DNA of 64,000 nucleotides from Streptomyces sp. BHT-5-2 (GCF_019774615.1 NZ_CP081496.1:3286001-3350000); one strand, 5' to 3'; positions 1-9,293 are shown, counted from the first letter of the stretch. Notes: a model not told the origin generated them from the sequence alone. Program-made: numbers and translations.

Positions 1-337
1 TGGGCGCGAGCCCGCAGGCGAGCGAGGCGACCGTGAAGACCAGCAGGCCGGTTTGGAAGATGCGCTTGCGTCCGTACAGATCGCCCAGGCGTCCTCCGGT
101 CACCAAGGTCACGGCATAGGTGAGTTGGTAACCGGCCAGGACGAACTGCACCTCGGCGTCCGTGGCGTGCAGATTGCGTTGGATGGCGGGGGCGGCGATC
201 AGAACGATGAACACATCCATGATCGCCATGAAGGTGCCGGACATGGCCACCAGCACTGCGCGCCAGGTGCGGGTGGTGTCGTGAAGCGCGTGCTCTGCCG
301 ACGCTGGAGCAGCGGCTGGCGTGCGTGCGGAGGTCAT
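1..337 (-). CDS. MFS drug-export transporter, N-terminal part (runs off the window)
   Basis: Read on the minus strand from an ATG at 337, this frame encodes the first 112 residues of a major facilitator of the DHA2 (EmrB/QacA) type. After a short cytoplasmic tail come helix 1 with the motif FMAIMDVFIV, then ATDAEVQFVLAGYQLTYAV, and the loop 2-3 signature GGRLGDLYGRKR, which is diagnostic for this superfamily. The rest lies beyond position 1. It is divergent from the XRE-type regulator at 458, which is the usual arrangement for a repressor-controlled efflux pump. The substrate cannot be inferred. Confidence 0.8.
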   Translation of the reverse strand, partial: MTSARTPAAAPASAEHALHDTTRTWRAVLVAMSGTFMAIMDVFIVLIAAPAIQRNLHATDAEVQFVLAGYQLTYAVTLVTGGRLGDLYGRKRIFQTGLLVFTVASLACGLAP

Positions 338-457
338 GGAACCATGCTGCCCACCCCGGGAAAGGGGGACCAGACACAGATTATGCTGGTATCCAACTCG
401 ACAGCCTCAAACGCGGGTTGGATTCATGGCGGGGGTATGTCAGAGGGGATCCCGTTG

Positions 458-1327
458 ATGGAGTCTGCAGCGCGGCGCAAGGAACTGGCGACGTTCGTCC
501 GCTCCCGACGGGAGCGTGTCTCGCCGGCCACTGTGGGGCTGCCCCAAGGGCCGCGGCGCCGGACGCCGGGTCTGCGGCGCGAAGAGGTCGCGCAGCTGTC
601 GGGGGTGAGCGTCACCTGGTACACCTGGCTGGAGCAGGGACGGCCCATCACCATGAGCCGCCAAGTGGTCCGGTCTATCGGCCAAGCGCTCCGTATGGAT
701 CCCGACGAGCTGCGTCTTCTGTTTACGCTGGCCGACATCCCGATCCCGGCTGAGCCGGTGTCAACCTCCACCCCCTTGCTGCAGAAGCTCGTCGACGGGC
801 TCACCCCGTATCCGGCCTACGCTCTGAGCCCGTGCTGGGACCTGTTGTGCTGGAACCGGGCCGAAGCCGGGCTGATCGGCGATCCCCTGCGTCTGCCTGC
901 TGCCAAACGCAACATCCTCTGGCTGGTCTTCACCAGCCCGGCCATGCATTCCCTGCTGCCGGACTGGCAACGGGAGGCCCAGCAGTTGCTGGCACAGTAC
1001 CGGGCAGCCGCCGCACAGTATGCGGGCGATGCACGCTTCGAGCAGCTGACGGAAGCGCTACATGCAGCCAGCCCGCTGTTCCGGGCCTGGTGGCAGCAGC
1101 ACGACATCGCCGCCTTCCAGCCGGCCCGCAAACACTTCAACCATCCGGTACTGGGCGCATTGAGCGTCGACTACATGAAGCTCGCCCCAATGGAGCAGCA
1201 GTCGCATGCCCGGGTAGTGGTCTACCTCCCCGCCGACGATGCAACCAGCGCCAAGCTTCCCCGACTGGCCGACAACGTAGCGGGCGTCGCCGAGACAGGC
1301 ATGGCCGGCTCGGCGACGCCCGGGTAG
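458..1327 (+). CDS. XRE-family helix-turn-helix regulator with MmyB-like ligand domain
   Basis: The product is about 289 residues. An N-terminal helix-turn-helix (GLRREEVAQLSGVSVTWYTW, then LEQGR) is followed by the MmyB-type C-terminal domain, recognisable from LSPCWDLLCWNRAEAGLIGD and, near the end, FNHPVLGALSVDY. This architecture is very common in Streptomyces, where such proteins usually control a neighbouring oxidoreductase or exporter. I prefer ATG 458 because AGAGGGG lies 9 bases upstream; an in-frame ATG at 437 would add seven residues. It is divergent from the MFS gene starting at 337, which it may repress. Confidence 0.85.
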   Translation: MESAARRKELATFVRSRRERVSPATVGLPQGPRRRTPGLRREEVAQLSGVSVTWYTWLEQGRPITMSRQVVRSIGQALRMDPDELRLLFTLADIPIPAEPVSTSTPLLQKLVDGLTPYPAYALSPCWDLLCWNRAEAGLIGDPLRLPAAKRNILWLVFTSPAMHSLLPDWQREAQQLLAQYRAAAAQYAGDARFEQLTEALHAASPLFRAWWQQHDIAAFQPARKHFNHPVLGALSVDYMKLAPMEQQSHARVVVYLPADDATSAKLPRLADNVAGVAETGMAGSATPG

Positions 1328-1767
1328 AGCACGCCTGGCGCCACCGTCCCTTTCGAGCACAACGTGAGCGGAACGCCAGCGATGAAGACCTCTCCGTCAT
1401 GACAACTCTCCCCTCCCATCAGCGAAGACCACATCCCCAGCTCCGAGCCCGGAAGCCGCTGCTGCGATCCCGGCGCACTGGGCGCTCCAGGGGACGCCGC
1501 ATGCCCCGCGTGGTCCGCTCCATCCCCCGGATCGGACACCCCACCAGGCAACCACACATAGCGCGCGGCATGTAACAGGGCGTAGTTCACCTCGGCCTTA
1601 TGAAGGAGAGGTCCGCCCGCCGTACCCGACGCCGTACGAAGCCGGACAGGGCACGAGACGTAACCGAGCGCTGTCCGGGCGGTAGGACTGGCCCGTAGTT
1701 CTTCGCGGGTCCGCGGCGCCCGTCACCCCAGCCGTCGAGGAAGTCGGCCAGATCTCGGCGCCGTTCA
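1328..1767. other. intergenic stretch, no convincing gene
   Basis: No recognisable coding sequence. A minus-strand frame of 122 codons (1222-1590) overlaps the end of the XRE gene and matches no family I know, so I treat it as noncoding. Confidence 0.4.
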
Positions 1768-1842
1768 GGCTTACCCGGCGGCAGAGAGGCTTACCCGCAG
1801 TTCAGAGGCTTGGGTAAGCAGTTGGGTAACCGGTTACCCAAC
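1768..1842. repeat. cluster of GGGTAA-type repeats ending in a perfect 22-bp palindrome
   Basis: GGCTTACCC occurs at 1768-1776 and 1788-1796. Its inverse GGGTAAGC lies at 1812-1819. A perfect palindrome made of GTTGGGTAACC and its exact complement follows at 1821-1842. All share the core GGGTAA/TTACCC. Such clusters usually act as operators for dimeric repressors or as binding arrays. No adjacent gene has a start that explains it: the nearest downstream gene is the IS5 transposase at 2160. Confidence 0.6.
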
Positions 1843-2118
1843 TCGCGAGGACCAGCGGATACCCGCAAGTGATCGCAGATTCCCGTCACACCGAACGCGG
1901 GATGGATTCCGAGTCATGGCGCCGGAGACAGGCACAACCTCCCACCAATGGCGGAGCCGGGGTCATCCGAAGGAGCAACGTGGCGCCGTTCCCACTGCGC
2001 CGTCGCTGAACGTAGCCCCTGCCTCCGGTGTGCTGACTGCGTGAAGGTCTGGAGCGGCAGGCACGCCAAACATGTGTCGGCACCCGGCAAAGCCTTCGAC
2101 GAGGGTGCGTTGCCGGGT
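1843..2118. other. intergenic stretch before the IS element
   Basis: Nothing recognisable as a gene or RNA. The sequence leads into the presumed left end of the IS5 element. Confidence 0.35.
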
Positions 2119-3115
2119 TAGGCCGTGTCTCTTCGATCAGGTAGTTCGTTGTTCTGGTCATGCTCAGCAGGGGGGATCTGACCGACGCCGAGTGGGCTGT
2201 GCTGGCACCACTGCTGCCGGTGAGCAACAACCGATGCGGCCGCTGGCGGGATCACCGTCAAGTGATCAACGGGATCATTCACCGGTTCGGCACGGGGGTG
2301 CAGTGGCGTGAACTGCCCGAACGCTTCGGCCCATGGAAGACGGTCCACAAACGCCATTTGCTGTGGTCGTCCGACGGCACGTGGGAGATGCTCCTCCAGC
2401 ACGTCCAGGCCACTGCCGACGCCGACGGTGACCTCGACTGGAACGTCAATGTCGACTCCACCTCCGTGCGGGCCCACCAGCACGCCGCCGGCGCACCCAA
2501 GAACGCGCCACCCGCCCCACCCAGTTCCTCAAAAGGGGCACCGCAAAGATCAGTTCATCTACGCGCGCACATCACCCTGCGGCACCCGCTGGAGGAGGTG
2601 GACCGCCAGGTGAGGCCCTCGGCCGCTCTCGCGGCGGGCTGACGACCAAGATCCACGTTGCCGCAGAGGGACGCTGCCGCCCGTTGTCGCTACTCATCAC
2701 GCCGGGGCAGCGGGCGGACTGCACCCAGTTCGAGCCGGTCATGGACAAGATCCGCGTTCCGCGCACGGGGCTCGGCCGTCCCCGCCGCACCCCGGACAGC
2801 GTCGGCGCCGACAAGGCATACAGCAACCGCAAGATCCGCACCTACCTGCGTAAGCGCGGCATCCGCCACGTCATCCCGGAGAAGAAGGACCACAAGGCCG
2901 CCCGCCTACGCAGGGGTTCACTCGGCGGATGGCCTCCGGGCTTCGACAAGGACCGGTACAAAGAGCGCAACACCGTAGAGCGCGCCATCGGCAAGCTCAA
3001 GCAGTTCAGAGCCGTCGCCACCCGATATGACAAGCGCGGATACGTCTACCTCGGCACCGTCACCGCCGCCGCTCTCCTCATCTGGCTTCGCTCGTAACAG
3101 GCATCCATGAGAGGG
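2119..3115 (+). mobile_element. IS5-family insertion sequence, right end apparently truncated
   Basis: The left edge carries GGCCGTGTCTCTTCGATCAG (about 2119), typical for the ends of this Streptomyces IS5/IS427-type group. The matching right end, expected as ...GAGACACGGCC, is not present after the transposase stop. Only CATCCATGAGAG is seen at about 3103, so the right terminus is probably lost or degenerate. The boundaries are therefore approximate. Confidence 0.55.
2160..3097 (+). CDS. IS5-family DDE transposase in two frames (-1 shift)
   Basis: Frame A (2160-2642) gives the N-terminal domain and the first catalytic Asp in VDSTSVRAHQHAAG. Frame B, one base back, stays open from at least 2522 to 3097 and carries EALGRSRGGLTTKIH, the second Asp in GADKAYSNR and the catalytic Glu in NTVERAIGKLKQF. 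Together they make a complete DDE transposase. The change of frame would fall near AAAAGGGG at 2531-2538, where codons TCA-AAA-GGG could slip back by one base. Programmed -1 frameshifting is known in the IS427 subgroup, but a simple frameshift mutation is equally possible. Confidence 0.75.
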
Positions 3116-3398
3116 AAGCACCACTACCCATAACCCGGCGTGCCGTGCGCAGATTCCCGATTTCACTGTGACATTCCCCCAACACCGGGCGTCTTCTCAT
3201 CATGGCTCCCACCTGGGCATACTCCACGCCTGCCTCGTCTCAAGTCACCACAGTGCGAGGGCCATTGGGCCTGCCGCTCAGTCTCTCAACGAGCAGCTCG
3301 CCCCTCGTGATCCTCGCACCGGAGCCGTGTGGCACGCCGCCTTCACACGCACACCCCTGATCCCGGCACGGCACGATCGACAGACAATGGAGTACAGG

Positions 3399-4685
3399 GT
3401 GAATCAAGCCCCCACCGCGTCAACCGAGAGCGCTCCCGGGCAAATCGGCGACGCACGCCGATCCTGGCTGGTACGGCGAGGGCTCCTGCTGGAGTCCGGC
3501 CCCCAGCGGAAGCTGGCTCTCGCCGGCTTCGTCAACCAGCTCGGCACCGCGGCCTTCCTGACAACCGTGCCGCTGTACGCCCATCAGGTGATCCATCTGT
3601 CCATCGGGCAGGTCGGCCTCGGCCTCAGCGTCGCGGGAGTGGTCGGTCTGATCGCCGGTATCCCGGTAGGGCATCTCGCCGACCGCCGCGGCCCGCGGGA
3701 CATCTTCCTGATCACTCTGCTGATCCAGACCCTGTCCATGACGTCGCTGCTGTTCGCCCACTCGTTCCTCGCGTTCACGCTGGCGGTGGCCGTGACGGAC
3801 CTCGCCGGCTCGTCCGGCGGTGCGGCTCGTGGCCCGATGATCCGCCGCTTCGGCGGTGACGAGGTACCGAAGTTCCGCTCCTACCTGCGATCGGTGGCCA
3901 TGCTCGCCAGCACGTTCGGCGCGATGGCGGCCGGTGCGGTAGTACAGATCGACAGCGACTTCGCCTACCACGCCCTCATCTTCGCTAACGCGCTGACGTT
4001 CATCGGCAGTGCCGCCGTCCTGTTCAAGCTGCCCAAACTCGAACCCCTGCCGTCCCCGCGCGAGGCAGGCCGGTGGATCGCGCTCAAGGACAAGCCGTAC
4101 ATGGCGTTCGTCGTGCTCGACGGCATCATGTGGATCCAAAGCGAGGTGCTCTCGTACGCCCTGCCGCTGTGGGTGGTCCTGCACACGGACGCACCACGGT
4201 GGTTCGTCGGTCTGGCGATCGCCGTCAACACCGTGATGGTGGTGTTCCTGCAGATCCGGACCAGTCGCGGGATCAAGGGCGGCACGGTCGCCGGCCGGGC
4301 CACCCGCCGCGCCGGGCTGGCGTTCCTGATCGGCATGGCGGTCATCGCAACAGCCTCCGCAGTACCCGGCTGGGCCGCCGTGGCCATCATGATGGCTGGC
4401 GTCGCCGTTCACACGGTGGGCTCGCTGTGGCATGCGGCCGGATCGCTGGAGCTCCGGTTCCGGCTGGCTCCCGCACACGCCCAGGGCCAGTACTCCGGAG
4501 TGTTCGGCATGGGCATGGGCCTGTGCTATACCGTCGCACCGAGCCTGCTGGGCCTGCTCTGCGTGACCTGGGGGACGCCCGGCTGGCTGGTGATGGGCGG
4601 CGTGTTCGTCGCAGCCGGCCTCGCCATGCCATACGTGATCCAGTGGGCTGGCCGCAGCCGGGAGATAGCGGACACCGCCGACTGA
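3399..4685 (+). CDS. MFS transporter
   Basis: The product is about 428 residues with roughly 12 hydrophobic segments. The loop 2-3 motif GHLADRRGPRD, just after helix 2, marks the major facilitator superfamily. Alanine- and glycine-rich helices and the lack of large loops fit a small-molecule exporter; the substrate is not evident. I favour GTG 3399 because GGAG lies 6 bases upstream. An in-frame ATG at 3387 overlaps that GGAG and is less likely; the frame remains open further upstream without a ribosome site. It stands alone, between the IS element and a truncated small gene. Confidence 0.8.
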   Translation: MNQAPTASTESAPGQIGDARRSWLVRRGLLLESGPQRKLALAGFVNQLGTAAFLTTVPLYAHQVIHLSIGQVGLGLSVAGVVGLIAGIPVGHLADRRGPRDIFLITLLIQTLSMTSLLFAHSFLAFTLAVAVTDLAGSSGGAARGPMIRRFGGDEVPKFRSYLRSVAMLASTFGAMAAGAVVQIDSDFAYHALIFANALTFIGSAAVLFKLPKLEPLPSPREAGRWIALKDKPYMAFVVLDGIMWIQSEVLSYALPLWVVLHTDAPRWFVGLAIAVNTVMVVFLQIRTSRGIKGGTVAGRATRRAGLAFLIGMAVIATASAVPGWAAVAIMMAGVAVHTVGSLWHAAGSLELRFRLAPAHAQGQYSGVFGMGMGLCYTVAPSLLGLLCVTWGTPGWLVMGGVFVAAGLAMPYVIQWAGRSREIADTAD

Positions 4686-4772
4686 GCTGCCCCCCAGGGC
4701 CTGGTCACCCCTCGATTCGATCGGCCACGCCGCAGACTCTCGATCGGGGAGACAGGGCCTAGGGTCGTGGGC

Positions 4773-5147
4773 ATGAGCACCACGCATCCAGACGTGCACC
4801 GAGTTCGAATCGCCGCGTGCCCCGAAACGGATCTGGTCGTCGAGATCGATGGACGCGACGTCGCTTCCGCGGTTGAGGCGTACCGAATCACGCAGACCGT
4901 CGACGAGGGCCCCGAGGTGACGCTCTACGTGCAGCAAGGCTGGCGTGGCATGGAGTTCGAGGGCTTGGCCGAGGTTTTTGTGGCGCCTGCCAATGTCCGG
5001 CACGTGGTGGTCGGGTTCTTGGATGCGGTGGACTGGCGGAAGCTCGACGAGGCCGTCCTGGGGCGGGCTGACTTGGACGGTAAGAGCGACCGAGGATTGG
5101 CATCATCTCAGGCGGCGTGCGGTTGGGCGGTCCGGCCACCGGTATAG
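4773..5147 (+). CDS. small hypothetical protein, 3' end cut by an IS element
   Basis: From ATG 4773 the frame gives about 124 residues. The first ~105 look like a real acidic cytosolic protein with alternating beta/alpha pattern (RIAACPETDLVVEIDGRDV ... VRHVVVGFLDAVDWRKLDEA). The last ~17 residues derive from the transposase region beginning near 5095, so the native C-terminus is lost. I do not recognise the family. Confidence 0.5.
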   Translation: MSTTHPDVHRVRIAACPETDLVVEIDGRDVASAVEAYRITQTVDEGPEVTLYVQQGWRGMEFEGLAEVFVAPANVRHVVVGFLDAVDWRKLDEAVLGRADLDGKSDRGLASSQAACGWAVRPPV

Positions 5148-5954
5148 GTTTCTGGCCTGCCGAATCAGCGCGCGAACGGTGACGAATGCAGCGGCAAGGT
5201 AGAGATAGAAGTCGACTACTCGGCCGTCTCGCTCGAAGCAGCGTCGTATCTTTCCGTAACCGTTCATCCAGGATTGGGTGCGCTCGACCACCCAGCGTTT
5301 GCCGACTTGGATCGGTGCTGGCACGCCCTTGCGGACGATCTTGCCGGCGAGGCCCTGTTCATCGAGAACCCGGCGGCTGGGCTTTCCGTCGTATGCAGAG
5401 TCGAGATGCACGGTGGCGTCAGTGGGTAGGTGCCCAATCTGATGCTTGGCGGCGCCGATGGTCGGTCCGAGCAGGACGGAGTCGTGTCGGTTTGCGCCGG
5501 CCGAGGCCAGACCGATTGGTATCCCGCCGCTGTCGACCATGGTCGAACGCTTGAGGCCCTGCTTGCCGCGGTCGACCGGTGACGGCCCGGCTTTGTCGCC
5601 TTGGCAGGGGGCCTTGGTGTGACAGCCGTCGGCGGACAGTTCGGACAGTTCCAGGCCGATCATCTTGTCGTAGGCGGAAAGCGCAGCGCGGTGCAGTTCC
5701 TGTGCCAGTCCCAGAGTGGCCCAGTGCTTGACCCGGTTGCGGATCGTCCAGTCCGAACACCCGACGGTGGCGACCCGCTCGTAGCCGGAGCCGTGCACCA
5801 GCGCCTCAACGACCAGACGGAACACGATCTTGTCGGGCACGCGTCGACGGTGACAGCCCAGCGGGTGTGCAGGGTCGAACTCAGGTCGCTTGGGCGGTAA
5901 CGCCGAGAACTGCTCCCAGACAGGCTCGAACAGGGATGACGGTAAGACGGGCAC
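5103..5954 (-). CDS. IS5-family transposase
   Basis: The product is 283 residues from GTG 5954, the start typical of this group (VPVLPSSLFEPVWEQFSAL). Catalytic residues are visible as Asp in ELSADGCHTKAPCQGDK, Asp in VHLDSAYDGKPSRR and Glu in VVERTQSWMNGYGKIRR. Downstream it abuts the truncated gene at 4773, and upstream it abuts the remains of an oxidoreductase gene (6190-6450). The element seems to have inserted between or into both. I could not define its terminal inverted repeats. The frame looks intact, so it may still be active. Confidence 0.85.
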   Translation of the reverse strand: MPVLPSSLFEPVWEQFSALPPKRPEFDPAHPLGCHRRRVPDKIVFRLVVEALVHGSGYERVATVGCSDWTIRNRVKHWATLGLAQELHRAALSAYDKMIGLELSELSADGCHTKAPCQGDKAGPSPVDRGKQGLKRSTMVDSGGIPIGLASAGANRHDSVLLGPTIGAAKHQIGHLPTDATVHLDSAYDGKPSRRVLDEQGLAGKIVRKGVPAPIQVGKRWVVERTQSWMNGYGKIRRCFERDGRVVDFYLYLAAAFVTVRALIRQARNLYRWPDRPTARRLR

Positions 5955-6189
5955 GGCCTCTCCGCACGGCAGCAAGGACAGGAGGCACCCGAGCCGTGCT
6001 TGCGCATCGGATTGATATCTCGGGCATGTGGGGGAACTTTCGGAGCAGGTGGAACATCGTCGGCGTCGGCCCCTGTCTGTGGGGAGCCGCACTCGTGCAG
6101 CGTCCCCGCGCAGGTGCGTCGAGGATCAGGTCGGAAGGTGCGTGGCTGGTTGCTCCCACTGCCGGATGGGTGGGTTGTGGGGTGTGGGG

Positions 6190-6450
6190 GTGAGGAAGTG
6201 GAGGTTGACCGGCGTGCAGGTGTTCGTGGACGCGGCGGGCGATGTCCTCGGCCCGGCCGTGGGCCACGATCGTGTCGACGAGTCGGTCAGGGAGTGCGTC
6301 CATGTCTTGGTATCCCAGGTCGTGCAGGAGTGTGCGGCGGTTGGGCAGGGCGGCTGCGGCCGTGGTGCGAGCCAGTACCCGCTGAACGCCCCGTCGCACA
6401 GGCAATGGACGGCAGAGCGCGAGCACCACGAGGACCTCGATAGACGACGC
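6190..6450 (-). pseudogene. C-terminal remnant of an F420-dependent LLM-class oxidoreductase
   Basis: A minus-strand frame contains ALPNRRTLLHDLGYQDMD followed by DRLVDTIVAHGRAEDIARRV and HEHLHAG. This matches the C-terminal pattern of the TIGR03620-like luciferase-family F420 enzymes (LPNY...LRRLGF...DRLVDALVAWG...VREHLDAGADH). The catalytic N-terminal barrel is missing and the frame continues without start or natural stop into the neighbouring IS. I infer a gene destroyed by the IS at 5103. Limits are approximate. Confidence 0.5.
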
Positions 6451-6687
6451 TGCGACTTTTCGAGGTAGATGACATCGAGGCGATGGCCTGACTTGGGCCC
6501 AGGCGCATTGCTGGTCGCTCCAGTTGGCACCAGAAGGTCGAGCTTGTTGACACCTGCTCGGCGTACCGGGTGTGTGGCGGCAGTGACCGTTCAGCGCACG
6601 ATGAGCCATACGCGTAGCCGCTACGCGCGTCATCTGGTGGGCTGTTCCATCGGCGGGCGTCGGGGACGGGTGTGTTGTCGGCCGGGC

Positions 6688-7866
6688 TTAGCTGGTGTGA
6701 GCGGGGCGCGAGTCAGGGAGGGCTCTGGCTGGCCAGAGGCTGTCGGGGAAGGCGGCGTCGTCGGAGTCGGTGTCAGGCATGAGGGTGGTGAGCATCTGCT
6801 GGGCGGTCTTCGCGTTGTCGGCGGCGCGGGGCAGCATGACGCTTTCGTAGGCGTCGAGGGCCTCGTCGATGGTGGAGTGGTCGATGACGGCTTGGGCGAG
6901 TTCGGCGCCGTCGAGCAGGGCGAGGTTGGCGCCGACGCCGACGGGTGGCATCAGGTGGGCGGCGTCGCCGAGCAGGGTGATGCCGGGGACGCGCTGCCAG
7001 CAGTGGGGAGTGGGAAGGACGAACATGGGCCGGTTGGTGAAACCGCCCTCGTTGTCGCGCAGGATGTCCAGCAGGCTCTCGTGCCACCCCTGGTACTGGG
7101 CGAGGAGGCGCGCGCGTACTGCTTCGGTGTCTGCGAGGTCGAGGCCGGCGTGCCAGTCCTGGGGGCCGCGGAAGGTGATGTAGGCGCGGACGTGTCCGTT
7201 GCTGTTGCGCTGCAGCACCAGGCTGCGGCGGCCCGCCTTGGCCGACATGGTGCCGCGACCGACCAGGTGGGCAATGCCGGGGTGACGGCGGTCGACGTCG
7301 TCGAAGTGGGCTTCCACCAACGTGACACCGGCATAGGAAGGTTGGGCGTCGGTGAGCGCGGGGCGTACCCGGGACCAGGTGCCATCGGCGCCGATGACCA
7401 GGTCGAAGTCGTCGAAGTCCTCGCCGGTGCGGTCGTGGTGGTGCAGGCGGGCGGTGCCCTGGGGTAGCGGGGTGACGGCCCTTACGGAGTGGCCCCAGCG
7501 GACCGTGCCGGGGGCGAGGGAGTCCAGCAGGAGCGCGCGCAGCTGGCCGCGGTCGATCTCGGGCCTGCTCAGATCGTCCTCGTCGGCCTGGTCGTGACGT
7601 ATCAGGGTCGCGTGGCGGTCGTACAGGCGCCACTCCTGGCCTTCGGGCCGGGACAGGGCGAGGAACTGGTCGAACAGTCCGGCTGCGCGCAGGGCGACCT
7701 GGCCGGTGTCTTCGTGGATGTCGAGAGTGCCGCCCTGCGAGCGGGAGCGAGGGTCGGTCTCATGCTCGAAGACCGTGACCGGCACGCCGTGCTGCTGCAG
7801 GACGCGCGCGCAGACGAGGCCGCCGAGGCCAGCGCCGGCGATCGCGATGCGAGGGGTGGTGGACAT
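6688..7866 (-). CDS. FAD-dependent monooxygenase (TetX/PHBH-like)
   Basis: The product is 392 residues. It has the three flavoprotein hydroxylase motifs: the FAD-binding GxGxxG near the N-terminus (IAIAGAGLGGLVCARVLQ), the DG motif (LVIGADGTWSRVRPAL) and the GD motif (ITLLGDAAHLMPPVGVGAN). The pattern GVGANLALLDGAELA resembles TetX-type monooxygenases, which hydroxylate aromatic or tetracycline-like substrates using NADPH. The actual substrate is unknown. Start ATG 7866 is preceded by GGAG; a GTG at 7875 is too close to it. It is divergent from the TetR gene at 8115, its likely regulator. Confidence 0.85.
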   Translation of the reverse strand: MSTTPRIAIAGAGLGGLVCARVLQQHGVPVTVFEHETDPRSRSQGGTLDIHEDTGQVALRAAGLFDQFLALSRPEGQEWRLYDRHATLIRHDQADEDDLSRPEIDRGQLRALLLDSLAPGTVRWGHSVRAVTPLPQGTARLHHHDRTGEDFDDFDLVIGADGTWSRVRPALTDAQPSYAGVTLVEAHFDDVDRRHPGIAHLVGRGTMSAKAGRRSLVLQRNSNGHVRAYITFRGPQDWHAGLDLADTEAVRARLLAQYQGWHESLLDILRDNEGGFTNRPMFVLPTPHCWQRVPGITLLGDAAHLMPPVGVGANLALLDGAELAQAVIDHSTIDEALDAYESVMLPRAADNAKTAQQMLTTLMPDTDSDDAAFPDSLWPARALPDSRPAHTS

Positions 7867-8060
7867 GAGGGTCACGCTCCGTTCGACGGTTAAGGAGAGT
7901 GCTGCTGTTGTGTGGTGACTGTTGTGTGGTGACGCGCTGTTTCGGGCATGGCAGATCAGTCGTTCCGGTGTGGTGACGCGCTCCGGGGTCCGGCAGGGTG
8001 CCGGTCAGGCGTACCCGCACACAGAAGCACAGCAGCTCAAAAAGTACAACTGCTCCGACT

Positions 8061-8087
8061 TTCGATCCGATTGCCTTTGCGATCGAA
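8061..8087. promoter_or_regulatory. inverted repeat, candidate TetR operator
   Basis: TTCGATC (8061-8067) and GATCGAA (8081-8087) form an inverted repeat with 13 bases between, placed just upstream of the TetR gene and in the divergent intergenic region with the monooxygenase. Spacing of about 20 bases between half-site centres suits a TetR dimer pair. This is inference from position and symmetry only. Confidence 0.45.
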
Positions 8088-8114
8088 TCCCCTCAAGGGC
8101 GGTAAGGTGGGAGC

Positions 8115-8720
8115 ATGGTCGAGACAACGTCAGGACGCCGCGAGCGCAAGAAGGCCCAGACAAGGCAGGCCCTGGCGGATGCCGCGGTGCGGCTGTTCAC
8201 CGAGCACGGCTTCGACAACGTCGGTGTACGCGAGGTGGCGGAGGCGGCTGACGTCTCGCTGAGCACGCTCTTCAAGCACTTCCCCAGTAAGGAAGCCCTC
8301 GTCTTCGATCTGGACGCGGACGTTGAGAGCGCCCTGGTCGCCGCCGTTCGCGACCGAGCCCCCGGTCAGTCTGTGCTGCACGCCCTGCGCGACCACATGG
8401 TGCACACCCGTACCGCCGTGCGGACCGACGACCCCACTTTCGTCCTCGTCGAATCCACCCCCGCGCTGCGGGACTACGCCCGGCGCATGTGGTCGCGCCA
8501 CGAGAAGGCACTGGCCGCCACCCTCGCCGGTGCCACCGGGCTCACCCCGGAAGACCCCGCCGTCACCGGCCTGGCACGCTTCGCCCTGGAAGCCCCCAGC
8601 CTCGCCCGTGCAAGCGAAGACCCGGCCCGGACTATGCGCGACTTGTTCGCCCTACTGGAACGCGGTTGGGCCACCACCCCTCTGGCTCGACAGGAAACCC
8701 GCCCCGGTCGGGACGGGTGA
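8115..8720 (+). CDS. TetR-family transcriptional regulator
   Basis: The product is 201 residues. The N-terminal helix-turn-helix reads ALADAAVRLFTEHGFDNVGV, then REVAEAADVSLSTLFKHFPSK, a clear TetR signature. The C-terminal ligand domain (from about residue 75) is variable. ATG 8115 is preceded by AGGTGGGAG. It is divergent from the FAD monooxygenase at 7866, a very common repressor/oxidoreductase arrangement, so the monooxygenase is the likely target. Confidence 0.9.
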   Translation: MVETTSGRRERKKAQTRQALADAAVRLFTEHGFDNVGVREVAEAADVSLSTLFKHFPSKEALVFDLDADVESALVAAVRDRAPGQSVLHALRDHMVHTRTAVRTDDPTFVLVESTPALRDYARRMWSRHEKALAATLAGATGLTPEDPAVTGLARFALEAPSLARASEDPARTMRDLFALLERGWATTPLARQETRPGRDG

Positions 8721-8889
8721 CCACGACCACATGCTGCATCGGCCCGCCCAATGACTTACGCGCTTCGCCGCCGGCGGTTGGAAACCGCGTGGAGGTATCA
8801 GATCGCTCGACCAGAAGTCATCCATCTCGAAGAGTCGCAGACGCCTATCCTCGGTCGCTCTTATGGCCAGTTCCTCCACGGGGGCTGTA

Positions 8890-9120
8890 GAGTTTTTGGC
8901 CCTGTCTCACTTTCGGTGGTGACGGAGCGTGCCGCTATCCGAGGCCATCCGAGGAGGATGCGGTGCCGAAGCAGGGTGAAGCCCGCTCCTCCATGCATCT
9001 GGCGTGCGATCCGCTTGGTCTTGGTGTTGACGCCCTCGGTGGGGCCGTTTCTGTTACGGAAGCGTGAGCCCAGCGATCACGGCATCGATGTCCCGGTCCA
9101 GTCCCCGGGTGTAGGCATGT
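8890..9120 (-). pseudogene. ISL3-family transposase, C-terminal remnant with frameshift
   Basis: On the minus strand the frame reads HAYTRGLDRDIDAVIAGLTL and then hits a stop. One extra base in CTTCCGTAACAG restores, in the next frame, YRNGPTEGVNTKTKRIARQM and HGGAGFTLLRHRILL, the highly conserved end of ISL3 transposases. The upstream part is missing. The stretch near 8900 (GGCCCTGTCTCAC) may be the element's end. Confidence 0.65.
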
Positions 9121-9293
9121 AGATGGGCCGAGCCGAACTCGGCCGAACCGCTCCGCTCCCCTCTACCACCGGGCCTGCCGGGTGGGGTGGCATCGTCGGC
9201 AGGCCCGGTGGCGGAACGGCATGCTGGAATAGTGGGCGCCGACGTGTTCGGCACACGTGTGTGGAACGGGCTCTGCTGTGTCCGTTTCGTTCG

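Noticed and set aside
1222..1590. Minus-strand 122-codon frame
   Set aside because: Overlaps the XRE gene end, no family resemblance, no convincing ribosome site.
3420..5003. Long minus-strand open frame (over 500 codons) opposite the MFS gene
   Set aside because: It is the mirror frame of the MFS transporter, rich in His/Gln/Arg/Asp with no domain; high GC leaves such frames open.
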